From Haloarculaceae archaeon (GTDB lineage Archaea; Halobacteriota; Halobacteria; Halobacteriales; Haloarculaceae), in contig JAHENO010000110.1 of assembly GCA_018609945.1 (NCBI GenBank), positions 1 to 36,255 of the forward strand: DNA of 36,255 nucleotides, read 5' to 3'. A program made the translations under genes and the position numbers. The first letter of the stretch is position 1. Every line of letters begins with the position of its first letter. The notes under the pieces were generated by a model. That model was not told the origin of the DNA and ran no database searches. It was given only the letters and a program-made list of their open reading frames with translations. Below are positions 29,310 to 36,255 of this stretch, in pieces.

Positions 29310-30560
29310 ATGAGCCACCTCGAGTTCGCCGCGGAGACGCCGGCCTGCGCGTCCGACGGCGTCTGGTTGACCTGCATCGAGTGCGGGGAGACGTTCGATC
29401 CCTTCGCCGCCGTGCGCTACACCTGTGACGAGTGCGGGGGGCTACTGGAAGTGCGGTACGCCGACCTGCCGACGTGGGAGGATTTCGAGGGACGGGGCGT
29501 CTGGCGCTACGCGGACGCTCTCCCCTTCGAGGCAGGGGTCTCGCTGCCCGAGGGCGACACCCCGCTGCACGAGGTCCCGCGCATGGAGACGGCGGTGGGC
29601 GTCGAGCGGTTGCGGATCAAACACGAGGGGATGAACCCGACTGGCAGTTTCAAGGACCGCGGGATGACCGTCGGCGTCCGCGTGGCCCAGGAGGTGGGCG
29701 TCGACCGCCTCGCGTGTGCCTCGACCGGGAACACGAGCGCCGCGCTGGCAGCCTACGGCGCCCGCGCCGGTCTGGAGACGCTCGTGCTCCTCCCGAAGGG
29801 GAAAGTCGCCGCCGGCAAGGTCGCCCAGGCCAGCCTCCACGGCGCACGCATCCTCGAGGTCGACGGGAACTTCGATACCTGTCTCGACATCGTCCAGGAT
29901 CTGGCCGGGCGCGGGGAGGCCTACCTCCTGAACTCGCTGAATCCGTTCCGCCTGGAGGGCCAGAAGACGATCGGCCTCGAAATCCTGGAACAGTTCCGCC
30001 GCGAGGAGGGGGCGTACCCGGACCGGGTGGTCCTCCCCGTGGGGAACGCCGGCAACACCGCGGCGCTGTACAAGTGCTTCCGCGAACTGGTCGAGAGCGG
30101 TGCACTCGACGAGGAGGAGGTCCCCATGCTGACCGGCGTCCAGGCCGAGGGGTCGGCGCCGATGGTCGAGGCCATCGAGCGGGGCTGGGACGGCATCGAG
30201 CGCTGGGACGACGTCGAGACGCGCGCGACCGCCATCCGCATCGGCAACCCCGTGAACGCGCCCAAGGCGTTGCCGGGCATCCGCGAGACCGGCGGGACGG
30301 CCGTCGCCGTGAGCGACGACGCCATCACGGGGGCACAGCGCGACCTGGCCGAGGAGGGCGTCGGCGTCGAACCCGCCTCGGCGGCCTCGGTCGCGGGCCT
30401 GCGGAAACTCCGCGATGAGGGCGTCGTCAACGTCGACGAACGGGTGGTCTGTCTCACGACCGGCCACCTGCTCAAGGACCCGGACGCCGCCGTCGAGGCC
30501 GGCGCCGAACCGGAACCGGTCCCGGGCACCACCGAGGGCGTCCTCGACCACCTCGCGTAA
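29310..30560 (+). CDS. thrC: Threonine synthase
   Basis: The 416-residue PLP enzyme turns O-phosphohomoserine into threonine. An N-terminal zinc-ribbon-like segment has Cys22/Cys25 and Cys39/Cys42. The PLP lysine is Lys115 in NPTGSFKDRG. ACASTGNTSAALAAYGARAG and LPVGNAGNTAA form the phosphate site. The ATG at 29310 gives a leader of about 50 bases from the TATA box at 29231. The gene converges on serA with 78 bases between. Confidence 0.93.
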   Translation: MSHLEFAAETPACASDGVWLTCIECGETFDPFAAVRYTCDECGGLLEVRYADLPTWEDFEGRGVWRYADALPFEAGVSLPEGDTPLHEVPRMETAVGVERLRIKHEGMNPTGSFKDRGMTVGVRVAQEVGVDRLACASTGNTSAALAAYGARAGLETLVLLPKGKVAAGKVAQASLHGARILEVDGNFDTCLDIVQDLAGRGEAYLLNSLNPFRLEGQKTIGLEILEQFRREEGAYPDRVVLPVGNAGNTAALYKCFRELVESGALDEEEVPMLTGVQAEGSAPMVEAIERGWDGIERWDDVETRATAIRIGNPVNAPKALPGIRETGGTAVAVSDDAITGAQRDLAEEGVGVEPASAASVAGLRKLRDEGVVNVDERVVCLTTGHLLKDPDAAVEAGAEPEPVPGTTEGVLDHLA

Positions 30561-30638
30561 CGGTCCCAGTGTGGACGCGCCTCGCGGCGCGTGGCCGGAT
30601 CGACGCCGACGGGTACCTCCGGCTCACCGGGTGACCGG

Positions 30639-32228
30639 TCAGTCGTCCTCGACCAGCGAGATGTACTTCGTCTCGGTGATGTTTGGGTGCTCGTCGAGGC
30701 GCTCCAGGACGTCGTCGGTGACCGGGTCGTCGAGTGTATACACCGAGAGCGCCTCGCCGCCGATGGTCTCGCGGCCGTTGAACATGCCCGCGATGTTGAT
30801 GTCGTGTTCCCCGAAGACTGTGCCGATGAAGCCGATGACGCCGGGGACGTCCTCGTTGCGGGCGACGAGCATGTGACCGTAGGGGACGGCGTCGACGCGG
30901 AACCCGTCGATGCGCACGATGCGCGGGTCGTCGCCGGCGAACTGCGTGCCACAGACGCTGACGTCCTCGCCGTTGGCCGAGACCCGCACGGTCACGAGCG
31001 ACTGGAAGTCCTCGGCCCGGCGGGTCTTCGTCTCGGAGACGTCGATGCCCCGCTCGTCGGCGATCCGGGGCGCGTTGACCGCGTTGACCTGCCACTCCAG
31101 TGGCTCGAAGACGCCCTTCAGTGCCGAGGCGGTGACGAGTTCGACGTCCTCCTCGGCGATGGCGCCGGCGTACTCGACCTCGACGCGCTCGAAGCGGTCG
31201 TCGAACAGCTGGACGGCAATCTTGCCGGCGGTCTCCGCGAGGTCGATGTACGGGCGGATGGTCCGGTAGGCGCTCTCCTCGACAGACGGCGCGTTGAGGG
31301 CGTTCGTGACCGGCTCGCCCTCGAAGGCCGCGAGAACCTGCTCGGCGATGGAGGTGGCGACATTCTCCTGTGCGGCCTCCGTCGAGGCGCCCAGGTGGGG
31401 CGTGACGACGACGTCGTCGACGTCGAGTAAGGGATTGTCGGGCGAGACGGGCTCGTCCTCGAAGACGTCGACGGCCGCACCCCGCAGGACGCCGTCCTCG
31501 ACGGCCGCGGCGAGGGCCGCCTCGTCGACGATCCCGCCGCGGGCGCAGTTGATCACGTAGCCGTCCTCGATCTGGGCGAGTTCCTCCTCGCCGATCATGT
31601 GGGCCGTCTCCTCGGTCAGGGGGGTGTGGATCGAGAGGAAGTCCGCCCGCTCCAGACACTCCCGGAGGTCGTCGACCAGCTGTGCGCCGAGCTGGTCGGC
31701 CCGCTCCTCGCTGATGTAGGGATCGAAGGCGACGACGTCCATTCCCAGCCCGCCGAGCCGCTTGGCGACCTCCTGACCGACGCGGCCAAAGCCGACCACG
31801 CCCAGCGTCTTGTTGTTGATCTCGGTCCCGAGAAAGGCGCCCTTGGCCCACTCGCCGTCCCGGAGGCGGTCGTGGGCCTGGGGGATCGAGCGGGCGGTCG
31901 CGAAGGTCATCCCGACGGTGTGTTCGGCGGCCGCCCGGACGTTCCCCGCAGGGGCGTTGGCGACGACGACCCCGTGGTCGGTCGCGGCGTCGATGTCGAT
32001 GTTGTCGACGCCGATGCCGGCCCGGCCGACGATCACCAGGTCGGGCGCGGCCTCGAAGACGCTCTCCGTGACCTCCGTGCCCGACCGGACCAGCAGGCCG
32101 TCTGCGTCGGCGACCGCCGCCAGGAGTTCCTCACCGGCGACGCCGTAGGCCGTCTCGACCTCGTGACCGGCCTCCCGCAGTCGGGCGATACCCGCGTCTG
32201 CGATGGGGTCCGTGACGAGTACCTTCAT
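30639..32228 (-). CDS. serA: D-3-Phosphoglycerate dehydrogenase
   Basis: The 529-residue enzyme starts the serine pathway. It has GFGRVGQEVAKRL (NAD site, from residue 146), catalytic Arg in INCARGGIVDE, and catalytic His in VTPHLGASTEAAQ. It is the long type, with an allosteric substrate-binding domain (about 310-450) and a C-terminal ACT domain (GVIGFIGTVFGEHDINIAGM), so serine feedback is likely. A minus-strand TATA box (32251-32258, read GGTTATAGC) lies about 27 bases before the ATG, giving a leaderless message. Confidence 0.95.
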   Translation of the reverse strand: MKVLVTDPIADAGIARLREAGHEVETAYGVAGEELLAAVADADGLLVRSGTEVTESVFEAAPDLVIVGRAGIGVDNIDIDAATDHGVVVANAPAGNVRAAAEHTVGMTFATARSIPQAHDRLRDGEWAKGAFLGTEINNKTLGVVGFGRVGQEVAKRLGGLGMDVVAFDPYISEERADQLGAQLVDDLRECLERADFLSIHTPLTEETAHMIGEEELAQIEDGYVINCARGGIVDEAALAAAVEDGVLRGAAVDVFEDEPVSPDNPLLDVDDVVVTPHLGASTEAAQENVATSIAEQVLAAFEGEPVTNALNAPSVEESAYRTIRPYIDLAETAGKIAVQLFDDRFERVEVEYAGAIAEEDVELVTASALKGVFEPLEWQVNAVNAPRIADERGIDVSETKTRRAEDFQSLVTVRVSANGEDVSVCGTQFAGDDPRIVRIDGFRVDAVPYGHMLVARNEDVPGVIGFIGTVFGEHDINIAGMFNGRETIGGEALSVYTLDDPVTDDVLERLDEHPNITETKYISLVEDD

Positions 32229-32339
32229 GCACGGGGGATACGGGGGGGCGGCTATAACCCTTGTTTTCTCGGGACAGCAGGCAAACCGCGAGACCGGACG
32301 GCAGTCCGTGCACCAGCGGGCGTCCCGGCCGTCAGGCCC

Positions 32340-32507
32340 TCATCGCCACGCGGGCAACGAGGCGGCGTCGGCCAGTGGAACTGTGACGTAGGCGTCGTCG
32401 CGGGTCACGTCCGCGATGACGAAGCGCTCGGTCTGTCCGTCCTCGACTGCGCCCATGACTTCCGCGTCCGCGTCCACTTCCCTGCCGACGACAGCGTCCG
32501 GCTCCAT
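32340..32507 (-). CDS. Small acidic haloarchaeal protein (DUF7556-like)
   Basis: The 55-residue protein is MEPDAVVGREVDADAEVMGA and continues EDGQTERFVIADVTRDDAYVTVPLADAASLPAWR, a small beta-rich domain. I recall it as a haloarchaeal DUF (number from memory), function unknown. I prefer the ATG at 32507: a minus-strand TATA box (read GCTTTATG, about 32532-32539) lies about 28 bases upstream, so the in-frame ATG at 32561 would precede the promoter. It is divergent from the CBS gene. Confidence 0.65.
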   Translation of the reverse strand: MEPDAVVGREVDADAEVMGAVEDGQTERFVIADVTRDDAYVTVPLADAASLPAWR

Positions 32508-32583
32508 GTGTGTGAATATGTAACAACCACACATAAAGCCTCCGGAAACCACCTGCGCCAACCGCCCGAAAGCGCTGGCTCGG

Positions 32584-32596
32584 CGTGTGACACACG
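32584..32596. promoter_or_regulatory. Palindrome CGTGTG-A-CACACG in a divergent gap
   Basis: Perfect 6-base arms around one base, in the 181-base gap between the DUF7556-like gene (minus) and the CBS gene (plus). The position between two divergent promoters (minus TATA about 32535, plus TATA about 32661) fits a shared operator. Confidence 0.4.
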
Positions 32597-32656
32597 TCAG
32601 ACGCGCGCGAGACAGTCACCGATCGGTTCGGCCCGGGAGGGGGAGAAGTGTAAGGA

Positions 32657-32665
32657 CTTAGTATT
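32657..32665 (+). promoter_or_regulatory. TATA-like box for the CBS-glyS operon
   Basis: CTTAGTATT is centred about 28 bases before the ATG at 32689, giving a leaderless transcript for the CBS gene and the coupled glyS. Confidence 0.4.
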
Positions 32666-32688
32666 TGGGGCGTGGAGTAGCGGGCACT

Positions 32689-33537
32689 ATGGACGTTGCA
32701 GACGTCATGACGCCCCGGGAGGATGTCGTCACCGTCGAGATACCGGGTACGCGCGACGACGTTCTCGAGTATCTCCAGGACAGGGCGTTCTCCTCGGTCC
32801 CCGTCGTCAAGCGGACCGACGAGGGCGAAGTATACAGGGGCATCGTCTCGCGGGACGCACTGATCGAACGGCCCGACGAGGACCAGCTCGCGTTGCTGGC
32901 CGAGGAGGTGCCGACGACGACTGCCGACACGGAGCTGTCGGCCGTCGCCGAACTGATGATCACCGAGGGGGAACGGCGCGTCCCCGTCGTCGACGGCGAA
33001 CTGGTGGGAATCGTCACCGTGACGGACCTGGTCCGGGCCATCGCGAGCGGCGAGTTGGGCGGCGAGACGGCCGTCGGCGAACTCGCCGCCACGGAGGTCA
33101 ACGCCGTCTACGTCGAGACGCCCCTGCCGGTCGCCGAGCGGGAGCTGTCCTACGCGGGCGACCCCTACGCCGTGGTGCTGGCAGAGGACGGCGAGATGAC
33201 CGGCATCCTCACCGAGGTCGACATCATCGCGGAGGCCCGCGTCGTCGAGGGCGAGGCCGACACCGGCGAGTCCATCGCCGACGACGACGACGACTGGAAG
33301 TGGGAGAGCGTCAAGGCCGTCGGGAACAGCTACATGCCCACCCGGAACGTCGAGATACCCACGGGACCGGTCGCGGACTTCATGACCACCTCCGTGGTGA
33401 CCGTCGGCACCCGACGGGCAGCCCAAGACGCCGCGCAGTTGATGCTCGAACACGACATCGAGCAGATTCCCGTGGTCAGCGGCGGCGAGCTCGTCGGCAT
33501 CGTCCGCGACATGGACCTGCTGAGGGGCGCTGTATGA
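32689..33537 (+). CDS. Four-CBS-domain protein
   Basis: The 282-residue protein consists of four CBS motifs in two pairs. Landmarks are VADVMTPREDVVTVEIPGTR, RRVPVVDGELVGIVTVTDLV, AVVLAEDGEMTGILTEVDII and IEQIPVVSGGELVGIVRDMD. An acidic linker (about 193-204, GESIADDDDDWK) precedes the last part. CBS pairs bind adenine nucleotides or S-adenosylmethionine and act as energy sensors. There is no enzyme domain here, so it would work in trans. The glyS ATG overlaps its stop (ATGA), a close link to protein synthesis. Confidence 0.88.
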   Translation: MDVADVMTPREDVVTVEIPGTRDDVLEYLQDRAFSSVPVVKRTDEGEVYRGIVSRDALIERPDEDQLALLAEEVPTTTADTELSAVAELMITEGERRVPVVDGELVGIVTVTDLVRAIASGELGGETAVGELAATEVNAVYVETPLPVAERELSYAGDPYAVVLAEDGEMTGILTEVDIIAEARVVEGEADTGESIADDDDDWKWESVKAVGNSYMPTRNVEIPTGPVADFMTTSVVTVGTRRAAQDAAQLMLEHDIEQIPVVSGGELVGIVRDMDLLRGAV

Positions 33538-35270
33538 CCGAGGAGGGCGCTCGCCTGTCGGAACTGGCCAAACGGCGTGGCTTCTTTTTCCGGACGGCGG
33601 CGGCCTACGGCGGCGTGGCCGGCTTCTACACCTACGGCCCGCAGGGTGCCACGCTCAAGGACAACGTCGAGGCCGCCTGGCGGGACCGCTTCGTGACCCG
33701 CGAGGGCCACATGGAGGTCTCCTCGCCGGACGTGATGCCCGAGGCCGTCTTCGAGGCCTCGGGGCACCTCGATGGCTTCGACGACATGCTCGTCGACTGC
33801 CCCGAGTGTGGCGCGAGCCACCGCGCCGACCACCTCGTCGAGGACGCGACCGACGTCGCCGACGCCGAGTCCATGTCCCCCCAGGCAGTGGGCGAACTCA
33901 TCGCCGAACACGACATCGCCTGTCCCGCCTGTGGCGTCGCGCTCGCGGGCGAACCCGTCGAGGAGTTCAACCTCATGTTCGAGACGACCATCGGGCCCGG
34001 ATCGGGGTCCGCGGGCTATCTGCGGCCCGAGACCGCCCAGGGCATCTTCGTCGAGTTCCCCCAGCTCGCCGAGTACGCCCGCAACCAGCTACCCTTCGGC
34101 GTCGCACAGATCGGCGACGCCTACCGCAACGAGATCAGCCCGCGGAAGGGGCTGGTCCGTGTGCGGGCGTTCACGCAGGCCGAACTCGAACACTTCGTGG
34201 ATCCCGAAGAGGACGAGCCGCCCATCGAGCGCGTCGCCGACGTGACGCTGCCGCTGTACTCCGCACAGGCCCAGCAACACGGCGGCGAGGTTCGGGAACT
34301 GACCGTCGGTGAGGCCATCGAGGAGGGCGTCGTGGCCAACGACTGGATCGCCTACTACCTGGGCGTCGCGACGCCGTGGTACGAGCGGATCGGCGTCGAC
34401 ATGGACCGCTTTCGCTACCGCCAGCACCTCCCCGGGGAACTGGCCCACTACGCCGCCGACTGCTGGGACGCCGAAACCGAGGTCGACGGCGACTGGATCG
34501 AGGCCACGGGCTTCGCCACCCGGGCCGACTACGACCTCGCGAAACACGCCGAGCACTCCGGCGAGGACTACTCGGTGTTCAAACAGTACGACGAACCCAT
34601 CGCGGTCGAGCGGCCGACGGTCGACCCGGACATGAGCGTCCTGGGACCGGAGTTCGGGGGCGCAGCCGGGGAGGTCGCCGACGCCCTCCGGTCGCTGGCC
34701 GAGCGCGATCCCGACGCCTTCGACGGCCAGGAGGTAACTGTCGAGGTCGACGACACGGCCCACACGGTACCCGTCGAGGCGACCGGCTTCGGGATCGAGG
34801 AAGTCACCGAGTCCGGCGAGCACGTCCGGCCCCACGTCATCGAGCCCTCCTTCGGCGTGGGTCGGCTCGTGTACACGGTGCTGGCACACTGCTACGAGAC
34901 GGACCTTGTCGACGGGGACGAGCGAACGTACCTCGCGCTCCCGCCCGAGATCGCGCCCACGACCGTCGGCGTCTTCCCGCTGATGGACAAGGACGGCCTC
35001 GGCGAGCGCGCCCGCGATGTCGAACGCGAGTTGCGGGCGGCGGGGCTGGCGGTCGCCTACGACGACTCGGGGGCCATCGGCCGGCGGTACCGCCGCCAGG
35101 ACGAGGTCGGGACGCCCTTCTGCGTGACCGTCGACTACGACACCCTCGACGACCACACCGTCACCGTCCGCGACCGGGACAGCACGGACCAGAAACGTGT
35201 CGCCATTGAGGGCCTGCCCGGGACGCTCCGGTCGCTCCGGGACGGCGACCTGGCGTTCGCGGACCTCTAG
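33534..35270 (+). CDS. glyS: Glycyl-tRNA synthetase (alpha2 type)
   Basis: This 578-residue class II synthetase charges tRNA-Gly. Motif 2 is QIGDAYRNEISPRKGLVRVR; motif 3 is HVIEPSFGVGRLVYTVL. Two Cys pairs (Cys89/Cys92, and Cys130/Cys133 in CPACG) form the zinc site of the archaeal/eukaryotic type. An anticodon-binding domain fills the last 110 residues (TVGVFPLMDKDGLGERARDV, then GRRYRRQDEVGTPFCVTVD). The start overlaps the CBS gene. Confidence 0.95.
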   Translation: MTEEGARLSELAKRRGFFFRTAAAYGGVAGFYTYGPQGATLKDNVEAAWRDRFVTREGHMEVSSPDVMPEAVFEASGHLDGFDDMLVDCPECGASHRADHLVEDATDVADAESMSPQAVGELIAEHDIACPACGVALAGEPVEEFNLMFETTIGPGSGSAGYLRPETAQGIFVEFPQLAEYARNQLPFGVAQIGDAYRNEISPRKGLVRVRAFTQAELEHFVDPEEDEPPIERVADVTLPLYSAQAQQHGGEVRELTVGEAIEEGVVANDWIAYYLGVATPWYERIGVDMDRFRYRQHLPGELAHYAADCWDAETEVDGDWIEATGFATRADYDLAKHAEHSGEDYSVFKQYDEPIAVERPTVDPDMSVLGPEFGGAAGEVADALRSLAERDPDAFDGQEVTVEVDDTAHTVPVEATGFGIEEVTESGEHVRPHVIEPSFGVGRLVYTVLAHCYETDLVDGDERTYLALPPEIAPTTVGVFPLMDKDGLGERARDVERELRAAGLAVAYDDSGAIGRRYRRQDEVGTPFCVTVDYDTLDDHTVTVRDRDSTDQKRVAIEGLPGTLRSLRDGDLAFADL

Positions 35271-35305
35271 TCGATGGCGCGTCCCCGCCCGGAGCGTGAC
35301 CGCTG

Positions 35306-35932
35306 ATGGCCGACACAGGATCGGACGGCGAACCGATCGCGCGTGCCCGGGAGACGCTGGGCCGCGACGAGGTGGTCCGCCGGCTCGTCCACGCCAGCGG
35401 GACCGCCCTGCCGGCGCTGTACCTGCTCGGGCTGGCGACCTGGCTGCAGGTGACCGTCCTCTTCGCCGTGGGTGCAGTCGTTGCGCTCGTCCTGGAGGCG
35501 GTGCGCCTGATCGTTGGGCTGGACTGGCGGATCTACGACCGACTCACCCGGGAGTACGAGCAGGACAACCTCGCGGGCTACGCGCTCTACTTCCTCTCGA
35601 GTGCGCCCGTCGCGGCCGTGTTCGAGCCACGGGTCGCGGTGCCGGCCATCCTCATGCTGACGATCGCCGACCCGGTCAGCGGCCTGCTCGGGTCGGCCAG
35701 CGCCGACTCGGTCAAGGACGGGTGGGTCCTGCTGGCGGTCTTCGGCGTCGCGACGGGGCTGGCGGCCCCGTTCGTCCCGCCGGCCGCCGCGGTGCTGGGC
35801 GGGTTCGCCGCGACCGTCGCCGACGGCGTCAAGCCCGTCGTGTTCGGCTACGTCCTCGACGACAACCTCACCATCCCGCCAGCAGCAGCGGTGGCGATGA
35901 CCGTCGGACTGCAGTTCCCGCTGGTGGGCTGA
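35306..35932 (+). CDS. Dolichol kinase-like (DolK/VTE5 family) membrane protein
   Basis: This 208-residue protein has about six hydrophobic helices. It matches the SEC59/DGK1/VTE5 CTP-dependent lipid kinase family in order: VVRRLVHASGT near the start (the HK-like helix), EAVRLI, then ILMLTIADPVSGLLGSASADSVKDGWVL with the nucleotide-binding region, and a last GGFAATVADGVKP motif. In archaea these proteins may phosphorylate dolichol or geranylgeraniol. It follows glyS by 35 bases. With the cis-prenyltransferase and DUF92 genes at the other end of the window, it hints at isoprenoid-phosphate metabolism. Confidence 0.82.
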   Translation: MADTGSDGEPIARARETLGRDEVVRRLVHASGTALPALYLLGLATWLQVTVLFAVGAVVALVLEAVRLIVGLDWRIYDRLTREYEQDNLAGYALYFLSSAPVAAVFEPRVAVPAILMLTIADPVSGLLGSASADSVKDGWVLLAVFGVATGLAAPFVPPAAAVLGGFAATVADGVKPVVFGYVLDDNLTIPPAAAVAMTVGLQFPLVG

Positions 35933-36009
35933 GGGTAGCTTTACGTCTGAAGAGATGGATTGTAGCTCTCCCTAATCAAATACCAGATTTGATGGGTTTC
36001 TCTGATAAT

Positions 36010-36081
36010 GACTGCTGTAGTTCATTACCGGATCGACCGCCCGACATCGTGCGGTCGACCTGGAAAATAGCTACAGCAGTC
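36010..36081. repeat. 72-bp nested palindrome
   Basis: Outer arms GACTGCTGTAG (36010-36020) and CTACAGCAGTC (36071-36081) are perfect. Inner arms TCGACCGC (36033-36040) and GCGGTCGA (36051-36058) enclose a further CGA-CA-TCG. The middle is partly complementary. It lies in the 211-base gap between two convergent genes and is more AT-rich at the edges. It could be a MITE, a double terminator or a structured RNA; no clear target-site duplication flanks it. Confidence 0.65.
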
Positions 36082-36143
36082 TTTATGATACCGTGCGAGG
36101 TGTAGGGTGTGTATTCAGCACGCACCCCGTCAGCCAGGGCCAG

Positions 36144-36254
36144 TCAGAGTTCTTCGCTGACGTGTTCCCAGACCGAGCACCAATCTTCGACGGCGATGAA
36201 CCCCTCGACCCTCGCACAGGCACCCCACGTGTCACCGTTCTTATCCGGGATAAA
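36144..36254 (-). CDS. HiPIP-like iron-sulfur protein, C-terminal fragment
   Basis: Only the last 36 residues are in the window: FIPDKNGDTWGACARVEGFI and onward to EDWCSVWEHVSEEL. The arrangement Cys-x12-Cys with VEGFI between and WCSVW after matches the third and fourth cluster cysteines of high-potential iron-sulfur proteins, and FIPDKNGD follows the second cysteine in haloarchaeal ones I remember. HiPIPs carry single electrons outside the membrane. The first two cysteines lie beyond the window, so the call depends on a fragment. Confidence 0.6.
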   Translation of the reverse strand, partial: FIPDKNGDTWGACARVEGFIAVEDWCSVWEHVSEEL

Positions 36255-36255
36255 C

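Noticed and set aside
31599..35270. A single 1,223-codon open frame running antisense to serA and on into glyS
   Set aside because: The first two thirds are Arg/Gly-rich nonsense opposite serA and across the CBS gene in another frame. Only the part from 33534 has homology (GlyS).

Overview
The window is chromosomal DNA of a haloarchaeon. The sequence is very GC-rich and the proteins are strongly acidic. Promoters are TATA boxes about 27 bases upstream of start codons, which implies leaderless messages, and many genes overlap by ATGA or GTGA. Surface proteins carry PGF-CTERM tails, one lipoprotein is Tat-type, and arginine synthesis is LysW-dependent. The gene content resembles Haloarculaceae, but I cannot name a genus from sequence alone. 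I see no tRNA, rRNA, CRISPR array or complete insertion sequence.

Layout. (1) 1-5.2 kb: the 3' end of an SMC-like ATPase gene, an AT-rich convergent gap with a large palindrome, a cis-prenyltransferase-family gene lacking the usual catalytic motif and divergent from a DUF92 membrane protein, a GNAT acetyltransferase, LarE, PsiE and an ArsN2-type acetyltransferase. (2) 5.2-10.6 kb: an FAD oxidoreductase, two overlapping class I aldolases (ADTH synthase and a DapA-like enzyme), a small acidic protein, PurO, a 2H RNA phosphodiesterase and a two-helix membrane peptide. (3) 10.6-15.1 kb: a cluster of envelope proteins. It holds a membrane-anchored winged-helix regulator, two PGF-CTERM proteins (one repeating the regulator's ectodomain), a small membrane protein and a coiled-coil secreted protein. 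(4) 15.1-25.1 kb: a complete arginine block argG-argH-lysW-argX-argC-argB-argD-argE-argF, using LysW as amino-group carrier. It has a candidate Arg-rich leader peptide with a hairpin before argG, two operator-like palindromes before lysW, and a pair of inverted dispersed repeats between argD and argE. (5) 25.2-29.1 kb: a 672-residue halocyanin fusion lipoprotein, a small conserved-looking protein, a TrmB-like regulator and a CapA-family protein. (6) 29.3-36.3 kb: thrC convergent with serA, a small acidic protein, a four-CBS protein overlapping glyS, a dolichol-kinase-like gene, a 72-bp nested palindrome, and the 3' end of a HiPIP-like gene.

Biosynthetically the window is rich in amino-acid genes: complete arginine from glutamate via LysW, threonine, serine, and the archaeal entry to aromatic amino acids. 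The items most worth a second look are the argG leader, the envelope-regulator cluster with its shared ectodomain and 10-bp operator-like repeats, the NgBR-like cis-prenyltransferase, the halocyanin fusion, and the dispersed and nested palindromes.
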